From Chamaecrista fasciculata (taxonomy: Eukaryota; Streptophyta; Magnoliopsida; Fabales; Fabaceae): a stretch of DNA of 64,000 nucleotides. Location of the stretch: positions 62,657 to 126,656 of the forward strand of contig QANZ01012081.1 in NCBI GenBank assembly GCA_003254925.1. The letters are read 5' to 3'. Under the pieces are notes generated by a model, which had not been told where the DNA came from, searched no databases, and saw only the letters and a list, made by a program, of their open reading frames with translations. The position numbers and the translations under genes are program-made. How positions within the stretch are numbered: the first letter of the stretch is position 1; every line of letters starts with the position of its first letter. Shown in pieces: positions 40,553-51,645 of this stretch.

Positions 40553-40939
40553 GTCGAAGTGCACTTTTAGTCCCATAATTTTTTTCATGTCTCAATTTGG
40601 TCTCATAACTTTTTTTGTTGCACTTTTGGTCCCATATCTTTGCAAAAAGTTACAAATTTGGTACTGTATCACTTTTGGTCTCATATCTTTTGGTCAGGTT
40701 GCAGAACAGGTCCATATTTTTGTAAAAAGTTTCACCTTCAGTCTCACATGATCCAAATATGGGATCAACTCTGCATCTGACCCAAAGATATGTAACCACT
40801 TCTGCAATCTGACCAAAATATATGAGACCAATTCTGCAATATGACCCAAAGATATGAGACCAAAAGTGTAACAAAAAAAAGTCATGGGACCAAATTAAGA
40901 CCTTAGAAAAATTTATGGGACCAAAAGTGCACTTTAGCC
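40553..40939. mobile_element. Foldback element of the same type, unit 2
   Basis: Left end 'gtcgaagtgcacttttag', right end 'aaaagtgcactttagcc', and a palindromic body of 'ggtctcata'/'tatgagacc' blocks. TTAAAAAAA at 40544-40552 and TTAAAAAAT at 40940-40948 make an 8/9 target duplication. Relatives are at 41905-42200, 44753-45057 and 51907-52714. Confidence 0.65.
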
Positions 40940-41082
40940 TTAAAAAATTAGTTATTTAGTTTTAATAGCATATTGTATTTTTTTAATTTTAATCTTTGTT
41001 ATTTAACTTTTTCTAAAAAAAATAATATATTTTGTAAATATTTGAATTTTTATCCTTAATATTTCTTATAATGTTATTTATT

Positions 41083-41729
41083 AGTACCGACTAGGTCAGC
41101 CCTAAAACCTCTCCTTCGTGAGAGAAAACTCTCTCCGCCGTGAGAGTTTTTCTAAGTGAAACTTTGGTGTTGTCGATGTCTCAGCGACGATGACCCTCCC
41201 TTTGGTTATAGAGTTTTGTGGCGACGACATTCTGAATCAGCTCCCATGGTGGCGTTCTGTGGCGGCGAATCTGGACTAGGCATTCCACGGCGGCTTCCAG
41301 CTTCCACAGCGGCTTCCTGGTTTGGTCTTGATTTTTGGGTGCTCTTCCATGGCATCGTTTCGTATAATTATCTTATTATTGTTGTTTTGAGTCTATTTAT
41401 GTCATTTTTTAGAACAACCTTTGGGGTTGCCCTACCTGTCTGGAAAGGTTTGTCTCTTTTAGATGACTTTATTTATATTTTCTGTTTTTTTTATGGTTGT
41501 AGTTTTAGTTGGATCTCTAGATCCGCTAACTTGGTAGTTGATTATCTTGTCAATTTGTCTAAAACGAGGATGGGTCCTTTTGGATGGGTTGTCCCCTACC
41601 TTCGTCAGTTGATATCCTATCTAATGTTGTTGTTTATGCTAGAAATAAATTGACTATTTTTACTTTGTTTTCGTTTGTATTGTACTTGCTTTTGCCTTAC
41701 TTTTGAATGAATTATGAGGAAAAAAAAAC
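41083..41729 (+). mobile_element. LINE derivative with a large internal deletion
   Basis: A perfect 13-bp target duplication, AATGTTATTTATT, flanks it (41070-41082 and 41730-41742), and the 3' end is an A-rich tail. The 5' part is GC-rich and LINE-leader-like ('cttcgtgagagaaaactctc'). The 3' part of the frame at 41156-41653 reads FSWISRSANLVVDYLVN, like the C-terminal motif of the RNase H domain of plant LINEs. Endonuclease and reverse transcriptase are missing, so 5' and 3' ends have been joined. It could only move using another element's enzymes. Confidence 0.75.
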
Positions 41730-41904
41730 AATGTTATTTATTTATATTACCTATTGAGTTAACTATTTCTTTTGTACGTTACTAACTTACTATTAGAGTT
41801 GTTCGTAGGAGGAGTCAGCACATTCATGATTCAACTTACCAATCACAAATTGACATGATCAAAATATCTATCTATCTATATATATATATATTAAGCCATA
41901 TATA

Positions 41905-42200
41905 TTAAGCCAAAAGTGTAAATTTAGTCTCATATCTTTTGTTTAGTTTTTAATTTGATTATATATATTTTTTGTTGTAGTTTTGGTCCTATATATTTGT
42001 AAAAGGTCCAAATTTTGGTTCCTAATTAATCCAATGATATGGGACCAAATCTGCAAAAAAAAAAAAGGATCAAATTGGGACCTGACCCAAATATATGAGA
42101 CTAAAAGTGCAACAAAAAAAAGATATGAGACCAAATTGAAATCTGAGCAAAAGATATGAGACCAAATTAAGAACTGAGCAAAATATATGAGACGGAGTGT
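41905..42200. mobile_element. Diverged foldback element of the 'gtctcatat' family
   Basis: Begins 'ccaaaagtgtaaatttagtc' and ends near 'aaaatatatgagacggagtg'. The internal 'ggtcctatat' and 'tatgagacca' blocks are mutually inverted. Ends are ragged and no target duplication is visible. Confidence 0.5.
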
Positions 42201-43092
42201 AATGCTCATTAAGATAATCATCAAATTATTCATAATATCATTTATATTCTCACTTTGAGAAATATCTAAGTTTTCGATCCAAGCTAGCTGAGATGGAGTG
42301 AAGTGTTTCATCATTTTCTCTAGTTTTGTATAGACCTCTTTGTTTGAGAAATAACCTTTATAATACCTTATGCATGTGTCTAGAATGTTAGGGAGAGACT
42401 TTCAATGGTAAAACTATGAGAGATGATCCTTGTAAGTTTACTGTTATCGAGTTGATGCAAAATTCTAGATGTTGTTTGAGTTATAAAACCGGTAAGAGTA
42501 AGCTTATAGCCTCTTAGGTGTTGTTGAATTAGTTGTGCAGGGTTGCTATATTACTATGTTTCTTTAGCCATTACTTTTCTTAATAAACTTTTATTGTCTT
42601 ATAACGAAGGAGATGATGTAAAATCAAGTTTTACCTTAATTTACATCTCTATAAATTAATTGTGTGATTTCCTTCCTTCATTTCACACATGTCATAATGT
42701 TCACACTTGATTGTCATTTGGTTGAAAAATCAGGGTTCTAGAAGAAGTTTTTGAAAAATAAATTTTTCAAAGATTCCGAAGTTGGTAGGAACTAGGATCT
42801 AATGAGGATGTTTGAAAAAGTCTTAAGAGGACCCAATCTCCTACCTAACGAAGAAGTCAAGTTCTTCATGTCCTAATCCTATTTCTTTAATTTCCAAAAA
42901 GCATTAAAAGGCAATTGCTCTCTCTAATCACAAAATCATATCCATCGAATGCGATACTACAAAGTATAAACTATATTATACATATATCTACTATTCAAAG
43001 CTTCCATTCCATGATGTGCTCCAATGAATCTAGTCCTTGCATTACCAGTGGTGGTGGGTCAACAAACGGGTCAGCCATAGCCATCATCATTA
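42201..43092. other. Intergenic DNA upstream of the phospholipase gene
   Basis: No gene recognised. The right end (about 42900-43182) should hold the phospholipase promoter and leader; the leader carries 'tcatcttcatcttctt'-type trinucleotide repeats at 43118-43160. Confidence 0.5.
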
Positions 43093-43182
43093 TTGGTTAA
43101 TATAACTCCATTTCTCTCTTCATCTTCATCTTCTTCATCTTCATCATCATCATCATCATCTTCTCTCCACTATTCTCTTCTG

Positions 43183-44475
43183 ATGGCCGAAGAATCCGAT
43201 CCCCAAAACCCCACATGGCCCGAACTATTAGGCAGTAACGACTGGGAAGGCTTGCTTCAGCCTCTCAACCTTAGCCTCCGCAAGCTCATCCTCCGTTCCG
43301 GCGACCTCATTCAGGCCACTTACGATGCCTTCAACAACGACTCCAACTCTCGCTTCTGCGGTTCCAGCCGTTACGGCAAAACCTCCTTCTTCCACAAAGT
43401 TCAGTTCGACGCCGCCGACGACTTCTCCGTCGCCGCCTTCCTCTACGCCACCGCACGCGTCAGCGTCCCGGAGGCCTTCCTCCTCCGCTCCATGTCAAGG
43501 GAAGCCTGGGACCGCGAGTCCAACTGGATCGGCTATATCGCTGTCTCCTCCGACGCCGCCGCCGCCGCCGGCCGCCGCGAGATCTACGTCGTCTGGCGAG
43601 GTACCACGCGGAATTACGAGTGGGTCGATGTCATGGGCGCCAAACCAGACTCTGCTTCGTCTCTGTTATCTCCTGAAACCCTAAAAAAATTTCAAATCAG
43701 CCATGGAAATAATTGTACTAGTAGCAGCGACGAAGACGACGAAGAAGATGAGAATTCGAATTCGAATTCCAAAATGCCCAAGGTCATGAGAGGCTGGCTG
43801 ACGATCTACACATCCGACGATCCAAAATCTCCGTTCACAAAATCAAGCGTCAGAACCCAAATCCACAGCAAAATCTCCCAATTACTGAATCTCTACAAAG
43901 ACGAAAACCCTAGCGTGATTCTCTTAGGTCACAGCCTGGGCGCGAGTTTATCGATCTTAAGCGCGTTCGACCTGGTAGAAAACGGCGTCGTTTCTTCCGA
44001 AATCCCAGTCTGCGCCATCGTATTCGGGTCCCCTCAAGTAGGAAACAGAGCATTCAACGCTCGATTCAAAGAATTTTCCAATTTGAAAGTCCTGCACATA
44101 CGAAACAAGATCGACATCATACCGCATTACCCAGGAAGACTAATGGGGTACGCGAAGACAGGGACAGAATTGGAAATCGAAACAACGAAATCGCCATGGC
44201 TGAAGAATTCGAAGAACCCTAGCGACTGGCATAATTTGCAGGCGATGCTGCACGTGGTGGCGGGGTGGAATGGAAGCGAAGGGGAATTCGAGATGAAGGT
44301 GAAACGAAGCTTGGCATTGGTGAACAAATCGTGTGAGTTCTTGAAAGATGAGTGTAAGGTTCCAGGATCGTGGTGGGTGGAGAAGAATAAGGGTATGGCG
44401 CGAAGGGATGATGGAGAGTGGGTTTTGGATTTACCTGATGAGGAAGACATGCCTGTACCTGAAGATTATATTTGA
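43183..44475 (+). CDS. Phospholipase A1-II (DAD1-like lipase), intronless
   Basis: A single 430-aa frame starts MAEESDPQNPTWPELLGS and ends MPVPEDYI. The lipase nucleophile is Ser251 in LLGHSLGAS (GxSxG), with Asp311 in RNKIDIIPH and a His in WHNLQAMLHVVAGW (His350 or His357) completing the triad. It lacks a transit peptide, fitting the cytosolic class II enzymes that release sn-1 fatty acids from phospholipids or acylglycerols. An acidic insert (SSSDEDDEEDENSNSNSK, around 180-200) interrupts the domain. An upstream in-frame ATG at 43093 would add a poly-Ser leader made by the leader's TCA/TCT repeat; I prefer 43183. The closest relative I recall is At2g42690 (PLA1-IIdelta). Confidence 0.93.
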   Translation: MAEESDPQNPTWPELLGSNDWEGLLQPLNLSLRKLILRSGDLIQATYDAFNNDSNSRFCGSSRYGKTSFFHKVQFDAADDFSVAAFLYATARVSVPEAFLLRSMSREAWDRESNWIGYIAVSSDAAAAAGRREIYVVWRGTTRNYEWVDVMGAKPDSASSLLSPETLKKFQISHGNNCTSSSDEDDEEDENSNSNSKMPKVMRGWLTIYTSDDPKSPFTKSSVRTQIHSKISQLLNLYKDENPSVILLGHSLGASLSILSAFDLVENGVVSSEIPVCAIVFGSPQVGNRAFNARFKEFSNLKVLHIRNKIDIIPHYPGRLMGYAKTGTELEIETTKSPWLKNSKNPSDWHNLQAMLHVVAGWNGSEGEFEMKVKRSLALVNKSCEFLKDECKVPGSWWVEKNKGMARRDDGEWVLDLPDEEDMPVPEDYI

Positions 44476-44752
44476 ATTTGATTGACTACTGTTTGCTGGA
44501 AAAAGTTATGTATACATACATGTTTTTAAAATTTATATATATGTAGTAATATGTAGTAATGTAGATGTGACGTTTTTATTTGACGTGTACATGTTTATCA
44601 CTTTATTGTATTGTTGTGGTATGTCCTATTATTGTATCACGTTGTGTCTATGCTAAAATATCAATTTGTCATTCGACTTCTCATAGATATAAGTTGAGTT
44701 TAAATTAATCAAAATGAATGTTATAAATAGAATAGAAAATTAAAAAAATTAA

Positions 44753-45057
44753 GGTAAAAGTGTAAATTTAGTTTCATGTCTTTTATTGTTATAGATTTGA
44801 TCTTTTATTTTTAGATGAACTCTTAATTTAGTCTTATATCTTTGAGCCAAATGTAAATTTAGTCTTATATTTTTACAAAAAGTTTTAGCGTTAATTCCAC
44901 ATGACCGAAAGATATGAAACTAATTTTCTAACCTAACCAAAAAATATGGGATCAAATTGGAACCTTTTACAAAGATATGTAACCAAAAGTACAATAAAAA
45001 AACAAGATCAAATTAATAATTAAATAAAAGATATAAAATCAAATTTGTACTTTAACC
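44753..45057. mobile_element. Foldback MITE of the 'gtctcatat' family
   Basis: Left end 'ggtaaaagtgtaaattta', right end 'aaatttgtactttaacc', with inverted 'agtcttatat'/'gatatgaaac' blocks. AAAAATTAA (44744-44752) and AAAAATCAA (45058-45066) are an 8/9 target duplication. Confidence 0.6.
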
Positions 45058-45066
45058 AAAAATCAA

Positions 45067-46096
45067 AAACCTCTTGAAAAATTTTGGTGGAAGAAAAATA
45101 ACATGGGTAAGATAGTATGTTTTTCATTTCTGGACAAATTGCTTTTTATCTTCTTACTCATATGAGTGAGTCTTAAAACCTATATTCTTCTTACAACTCT
45201 ACAAGTGCTCCGCTCAATATCTTCATCTTTCTATGTCACACAGACACACAAGTTCTTCTTTATCATTTCTAGTTACATAGGGAGGGATTACATTAACTAC
45301 AATTCCTCCCTATTTTGATTTTCAATTACATAAGTTAGATCTTCAGTCTCCTTAAGTTTAGTGTGGTAGTTTTATTCAGATCTAATTTTGGTTATACTCT
45401 TTATTTGTGAAAGATTTATTTCAACATTAGATTGAATTAGATCTGAGTATCTATGCCGAGAAGTATTTGATCAACGATTAAATATATAGAGAAGTTTTTG
45501 CCATCTACATTCATAAAGAAAATTACTTTTCTCATATACATAAAGTATAATGATAAACACTTTGTTCACAACACTAAAATCGGTGATGATTTTCATCCTA
45601 CGGATATCTTACATATAGGATCAGTTGTGCTTTTAGCTAGTTTCTTTAATTCAACATTGTTTACAAATTATCTCTCTTATATATTATTAGCTTTGAGATC
45701 TTTAAATGATTATAAGTGTCAAACAGTTTGACTTTTCTATAATTTAATTTCTCAAATTTGATTAACATTTACTATTTATATTCAAATTCAAACTTAGGAA
45801 ATTTTTAAAATAAATTATATTTGTTTAATATAAAATATATTTTTAGTAATTCCTTTTTATTTATAACTATTCAAAATAAAAATTAAATCATAAATAAGAA
45901 TGTATTATTAAATTACTTCAATTAATATACAAAACATATTTGACTTTTACTCCTTATGATTTTTATAATTGTTCATGCATAAAGTTCAAATATTATATTA
46001 TTTTTCTCTAGATTTTACATTAATTTTTAATTAAGTCTTCATGATTCTGATTTTTTAAATTGAGCTCCTATAATTTTATTTTATTTATAATCAAAA
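45067..46096. other. Intergenic DNA, no gene recognised
   Basis: The longest frame (45498-45731) is AT-rich and resembles no known family. Nothing else is identifiable. Confidence 0.5.
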
Positions 46097-46105
46097 TATA
46101 TTATT

Positions 46106-46535
46106 GGGTAAATTACACTTCGGTATCCTGTGGTTTGACCCTATTTCACTTTGGTACCCTGTGGTTTGAAACTTGACACTTTGGTACCCTGTGGTATTCT
46201 CCATTAACACTTTGGTACCCTTTGGAGCTATTTTGTAATTTTAACCATAATAAATTTTACAAAAATTACATATTGACCCCAAAAAAATTTTAAATTTTTC
46301 ATTTTAGTCCCTATATAATATGTATCCAGGGACCTATTTGTAATTTTTTGAAAATTTTTTGGGGTCAATATGTAATTTTTGCAAAATTTGTTATGGTTAA
46401 AATTACAAAATAGCTCCAAAGGGTACCAAAGTGTTAATGGAGAATACCACAGGGTACCAAAGTGTCAAGTTTCAAACCACAGGGTACCAAAGTGAAATAG
46501 GGTCAAACCACAGGGTACCAAAGTGTAATTTACCC
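46106..46535. mobile_element. MULE-type foldback MITE ('CACTTTGGTACC' family), copy 2
   Basis: Ends GGGTAAATTACACTTCGGTA and its complement bracket a nearly perfect palindrome in which 'ggtaccctgtggtttgaa' is repeated. The 9-bp TATATTATT occurs at 46097-46105 and 46536-46544. It is the best preserved copy of the family also seen at 12384-12753. Confidence 0.85.
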
Positions 46536-46611
46536 TATATTATTAAATAACATCAGAATTTCTTCTTCTAACAATTATGAGATATGAGTATTTTGAATAT
46601 CTTTAGATAAT

Positions 46612-46730
46612 GTTGACCCAGTTGGTAAGGAGTCGACTCTTAACCCACAAAGTCGTGAGTTCGATCCCTACTGCCGATATGAGGGCCTTGTTGGTAGGCG
46701 ATTTGTAAATAGCTCTGTAAGCGCTCATAG
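46612..46730 (+). mobile_element. SINE, 5' portion
   Basis: Matches the first ~120 bp of the SINE at 13803-14003: 'gttgacccagttggtaagg', then box B 'gagttcgatccc', 'gccttgttggtaggcga' and 'ctctgtaagcgctcatag'. The 3' half is missing or replaced. No target duplication could be assigned. Confidence 0.7.
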
Positions 46731-49700
46731 GTTGAAAGCTTTGCTACTTTGAAGATATGTGTTGAAGATTCATATTAATTTGGCATTGTATATATACACA
46801 CACATTATGTGTAGGTGGGTGTGTCATACAAATGTATTAGAGAATCATGTGTTCCTTTTAGTTGGAAAGTTAAAGTAGATGATATTCATCTTTTTTGTGT
46901 GAGGTTTGACTGTTTGTTTCTCTTAGTACTCTTCTCTATGTCTTCATAATTCCTTGTTTAGCGCAGCATTTTTTGGAGTAGGTAACTTGCGGTATTGCAT
47001 TTAATTTGTTGGGGGTATGTTTAATTTTATTACGTTTGTAAATCATAGTAATACAATTCTGTTATGTATTTTATTAATGGGTGTTGTTAATTGGATCTAA
47101 CTGGATTAAAATTGTGTGTTTATTAGAATCTCTATACATATTGTAGGCTGTAGCCTGACTACACATTGAAGTTGGAGAGTGGAATTTGATAGTTGTGTGA
47201 TGTTTGACTGTTTGTTACTCTTGCGTATTGTAGTCAACTGTTTGGCATATTGTGATCCTAATTTTATTGTTTTATGTATTATATATAATAGATAATAGAT
47301 ATCAGAAGAATTGAATACTTTAGAATTTCGTATATTGTGATAATATATGAAATAACACTATGTTATCACACCCAAGGTTGTGTTAAAGGCTTAAAGCCTC
47401 CAAATATGTGTTGTATGTTCTTTCTCCAAGAGGCTTCATGGGTAATTTCAAAGACATAATATTTTAATAATTTTTTCAAATTGTATGAATCTTGAAATTC
47501 AAGAAGAATACGAAGTACCAACAAAATTCAAGAAGAATACGAAGTACAAAGACATAGCTTTCATGTTTCTCTTGCCTTTCGGTTTGCCTTGATTTGAGCT
47601 CGTTTTGAGAAATTCATTTTTATGCTACAAAAAATATATGAGAATACCCCCAAAACAAAAAGGGGTTCTAAACTTCGGGCTTTGGCAAAATTTATCATGC
47701 ACTTCTGGGACCAAATTTTGTTTCTCAACATCTTTAGAGCATTTTGGCTCAAGAAATTTTATGCAAACACCTCTTTTGGTTGGGGATTTGAAATTTTGAG
47801 TGGGAATTCGAATTTTTTGTGTTCTTGATTTGTAGATTCGATTTGAATCTTTTTTACTCAATCTAGTTCGTCCAGTCTCTCTCTCTCATTGAGCCGTTTC
47901 GATTCAGTGTTTGGTTTGTAAAAAAAATCGCTAAAAAATGACATTTTTTGATGGGTCATCATGTCAAGTTCATATTGGATTTGAATTGGGTTGCGCAACC
48001 CGTCAAAAGTTAAAGACAACCTTTGCCTTATCTAAACAACACAATTTTGCTCCTCCTTTGGCATTTCAATCCTTCAAAAAAAAATTGTGCTTTCTTACCT
48101 AATGCTTCACTAGCTATGTCAAGCTTAGGATGATACATCAAAGTTTTTCATTAATTTTATTAATAAAGTGAGGAGGTGGAGTACAATTGACTTAAATATG
48201 AAATATTACAAATATAATTGACCGCAAAATAAAAAATTGAGGGTACAATTAATATTTACCCAATTGTATGAAGATACCGAAGATATTTTTGCCTACTATA
48301 TATATGAACAAATCATTAACATAACTTGGAATGGGATTGTGGCCAAATAGTTGTATACTTGTATATTAGCATACTTTGCTAGTTTTTTTTTTTTATTACT
48401 ATAGGTCAAAAATGGGTTTTTATACCCACACAATGACACAACTAATATTTATATGTCACAATTGAAACATTCAGGAGCTTTTCACACATGACCTTAGTTT
48501 AGGCATATATTTGTAATTTAATTAGCATTAAAAATTAAACACAATGGTCTTTAGGGAGGAGTTGAGAGAGGGAATATTCCATCTCTAATTAAAGTTGCAC
48601 TTTTTCAAAAGGAATAATACATTCTTAATTAGAAGCTTTTTTTTTTTGTCCACTTAATATTTGAGATTTTATCTCAATTAATCTAAACACGTGGCCTGAT
48701 TATAGTTTTTAATAGGGATAACTGTATTTGTAAAGTTTTGAATTTGAGATGTAACTTAAGCGATATTAAACCGCTTAGCTTAAACCAACTCTATACTGGT
48801 ACCGAATTTGGATTATAGAAATTCAAAGCTAGATCCTTTGTAATTGAGATTAATACATTTATCTATATTTAGACAAATTTCTAAGATAAAAAAATCACAT
48901 GAGTTTCTAAAATTAATAAAACTTAGTGTTTCGCCTTTCCATTCTCAGCTCCCTGTCTCACAATTATAGATAAATTTTGAGAAATCAAATTCAAAGAATC
49001 CAATTTCTTAAAAACTTACATTGTCATCTCTAATTAGATTGAGAATTTGAGAGGGATAAAGTTTGTCTCTAATTAAAGATAGAATTAGGCATATAAATTA
49101 TCTATCTCTAAATATTTATTTCTTAATAAGAGATTGGATTTCTCGTCCCTAAGAAAACAATAATTTAATAATAGAAAGAAGAAATTTCTTCTTTCAGGGA
49201 CGAAAAATCCCATGTCTAAGATATATATATATTAGAGGGCTTTGCGTGCCCGTTATAAAAAATATAAAATAATTTAATTAAAAATATGTAAATAATAGTG
49301 AGACTTATAGAATAGAGTAAGACCCAAAAAAGAAAGAAACATGCACGGACCCACGTAACCATATATATATATATCTAATTTTTGGCACTGACTCTTGATT
49401 TATGTTTTCATGTCTTATTTAATTTTTTTAATTTTATGATTAAAATCCGTTCTATTTTATATTGTAATATAATAATATATTGATTTTTCTAGAAATATTA
49501 TGACTTCTTGATATTTGTAATTCTTTTAAATAAAATTATGTAAATTTACATTATTGATAATGATTGGTGATTGGCTCATCAATGTGGTGAATGTAAATAG
49601 TTTTACTTTAAAAATAATCTCCATCCATCTACATTATTTACATTATTGGAGTAAAAGAAATAGTAGTTTTCTCCTATAAAAGTATGATTTATCAAGAAAA

Positions 49701-49775
49701 AGATTATACTAGATTTAGTGTGAATTTGCACTCAGATTCTATATAGGCTAAAAGAAATAACGTTTAAATTATTTT
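46731..49775. other. Repeat-rich intergenic DNA, no gene recognised
   Basis: Short frames only. A tandem duplication of 'attcaagaagaatacgaag' lies at about 47500-47550. Segment 48560-49225 holds several inverted 'tctctaattaaag' and 'gggacgaaaaatccc' blocks, suggesting an eroded foldback element. A 'gggctttgcgtgcccg' motif at 49238-49253 recurs in altered form near 62231. Confidence 0.45.
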
Positions 49776-50053
49776 GGCCAAAGTCCTATTTTGGTCCCCC
49801 AGTTATGCTCCTTGTTCCAAATAGGTCCCCCAGTTATTTTTTGTTCCATATTGGTCCCCCAGTTATGCAAAACTTGAAAAAGTTGGTCCCTCTAACGTTT
49901 TCCATCCATTTTTCCGTTAAAAAAAGAGGAAAAATAAACTTTCATCCCCAAAAGTTTTATTTTCTTATATTAAGGTCCTTTTCTTTTTATAATAGGATCA
50001 AAACGTAAGAAAAGAAAGTAAATTAAGATTTTAAGTGAATTTACCCAAAAAAT

Positions 50054-50182
50054 NNNNNNNNNNNNNNNNNNNNNNNNNNNNNNNNNNNNNNNNNNNNNNN
50101 NNNNNNNNNNNNNNNNNNNNNNNNNNNNNNNNNNNNNNNNNNNNNNNNNNNNNNNNNNNNNNNNNNNNNNNNNNNNNNNNNN
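50054..50182. other. Assembly gap, 129 N
   Basis: An unbroken run of N inside the Pack-MULE, followed directly by a (TC)n tract. Confidence 0.99.
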
Positions 50183-50433
50183 TCTCTCTCTCTCTCTCTC
50201 TCTCTCTCATCTCCGACGCTTCCCTCCCCGAAAACGTCACCGTTTCCGGCCTCGCCGTCGATTCCCTCAACAAATGCCTCCTCACAGTCATCCACGCCCG
50301 TCAGCCTCTCTCGCCGTTCAACGCCCTCGCCGCCTACGACCTCCGCTCTGGTCAACGCCTCTTCCTCTCCCTCCTCTTCGATAACGACGCCGCCGCCATC
50401 GCTCAATCAACGGTGTTCTTCGAAAAATTTTGA
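50183..50433 (+). pseudogene. Captured SMP-30/gluconolactonase-like fragment, forward copy
   Basis: After a (TC)n tract the frame reads ISDASLPENVTVSGLAVD, then HARQPLSPFNALAAYDLRSG and QRLFLSLL before losing similarity at about 50410. This matches one blade region of plant SMP-30-like beta-propeller proteins (calcium-dependent phosphotriesterase superfamily). It is high in GC, unlike its surroundings. It is a fragment without a start codon or the remaining propeller blades. Confidence 0.6.
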
Positions 50434-50639
50434 TGCTTCAATTCAATTTCGTTTTTTTGGCAAATGAGTTTATGGTTCTGATTTTCGGCCCCAGGATCAT
50501 TTTTTAGCCAAGAAATTTGAGAAAAACAACTATTTTGTTGGAGATTCGAAAATGACGTACGAGTTTGAGTTTTGAAAATTTTGGGTTTCGATGACGTACG
50601 AGTTCGAGTTTGAAAACAACTATTTTTTTGACGTACGAG

Positions 50640-50835
50640 TTTGAGCGATGGCGGCGGCGTCGTTATCGGAGAGGAGGGAGAGGAAGAGGCGTTGACCAGA
50701 GCGGAGGTCGTAGGTGGCGAGGGCGTTGAACGGCGAGAGAGGCTGACGGGCGTGGATGACGGCGAGGAGACGTTTGCTGAGGATATCGACGGCGAGGCCG
50801 GAAACGGTGACGTTTTCGGGGAGGGAAGGGTCGGA

Positions 50836-50873
<38 letters not shown>
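50640..50873 (-). pseudogene. Captured SMP-30-like fragment, inverted copy
   Basis: The reverse complement of the forward copy with small differences: the minus strand reads ISDPSLPENVTVSGLAVDIL and NALATYDLRSGQRLFLS. It ends in (GA)n against the N at 50874. With a spacer of about 200 bp, transcription would give a long hairpin RNA. Confidence 0.6.
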
Positions 50874-50917
50874 NAGCATAACTAGGGGACCAAAATAGGA
50901 CTTTGGCCAATTATTTT

Positions 50918-51486
50918 TAACTTAATCGAGATTAGTTTTTATACAGTAAGTATTCATTCAAAATAATAAGATCACTTACATTATATTAGAGTTATATATA
51001 TATATATCCATTTATTTTTTTCTAAATAAAATAACATTATCATTTTATACAAAAGAAAATTATATTCTGTGATCAGCTGTTTATCCTTAAGTAGAGAATC
51101 TGCGATTAAGGAATTAGTCACTGCTCCTGATGATAGATACCTTGATTTATAAAACAAAATTATATATTAGGGGAAAAGTAACTTATAAAATAAAGATACC
51201 CAATATAATTTAGCTGAACCTAATTAATATAATTCATACAATTATTATTAAACATGTTTTTTTTTCTAGAGTTAATAGTGTTATTCCAAAGTTTTACATT
51301 TCCTCTTTTTTATCTAAGATCTTTTTGCAAAATAAAAATTTAACATAAAATCAACTAAAAATAATAATAACTTTTAAAAAATTATGGTTCAATAAATGTT
51401 TTTAAGAAGCACTTTTATTTACCATAACTTAATAAGAAAAAATGGAAATGAAGTTATAATTGAGATAATTTTAATAAGAGTTATGT
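50918..51486. other. Intergenic AT-rich DNA, no feature recognised
   Basis: Only homopolymers and short TA repeats are visible (for example 50995-51006). Confidence 0.5.
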
Positions 51487-51645
51487 TATAAAAAGGTGGA
51501 TAGCTTTTCCTACCCACTTTCTAGCCGTCGGAGAATCTCGAGGGATAAAGCCTCGCTCCAATGATTAAAAAGTAGGTAAGAAAAACCTCGAGATTCTCTA
51601 ATGAATAGAAAGTGGGTAGCAAAAGCTACCTACCTCTCCACATAC
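51487..51645. repeat. Foldback repeat
   Basis: 'tacccactttctagccgtcg' and 'gagaatctcgag' on the left are mirrored as 'ctcgagattctctaatg' and 'agaaagtgggtagc' on the right, giving a hairpin of about 60-bp arms. It resembles a small MITE, but I found no target duplication. Confidence 0.5.

Larger units (their letters stand above)
49776..50908. mobile_element. Pack-MULE carrying an inverted SMP-30-like gene fragment
   Basis: The ends GGCCAAAGTCCTATTTTGGT and its reverse complement are flanked by a perfect 9-bp duplication, AATTATTTT (49767-49775 and 50909-50917). The interior includes an N gap (50054-50182) and two inverted copies of a GC-rich gene fragment. Because the gap and the single N at 50874 sit at the (CT)n/(GA)n edges of these copies, internal structure is less certain than the ends. 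Confidence 0.75.

Noticed and set aside
40262..40885. Overlapping frames of 60-75 aa on both strands
   Set aside because: They arise from inverted repeats of foldback elements and mirror each other.
43325..43684. 119-aa Pro/Ser-rich frame inside the phospholipase gene
   Set aside because: A shadow frame of a GC-rich coding region with strong lipase homology in the main frame.
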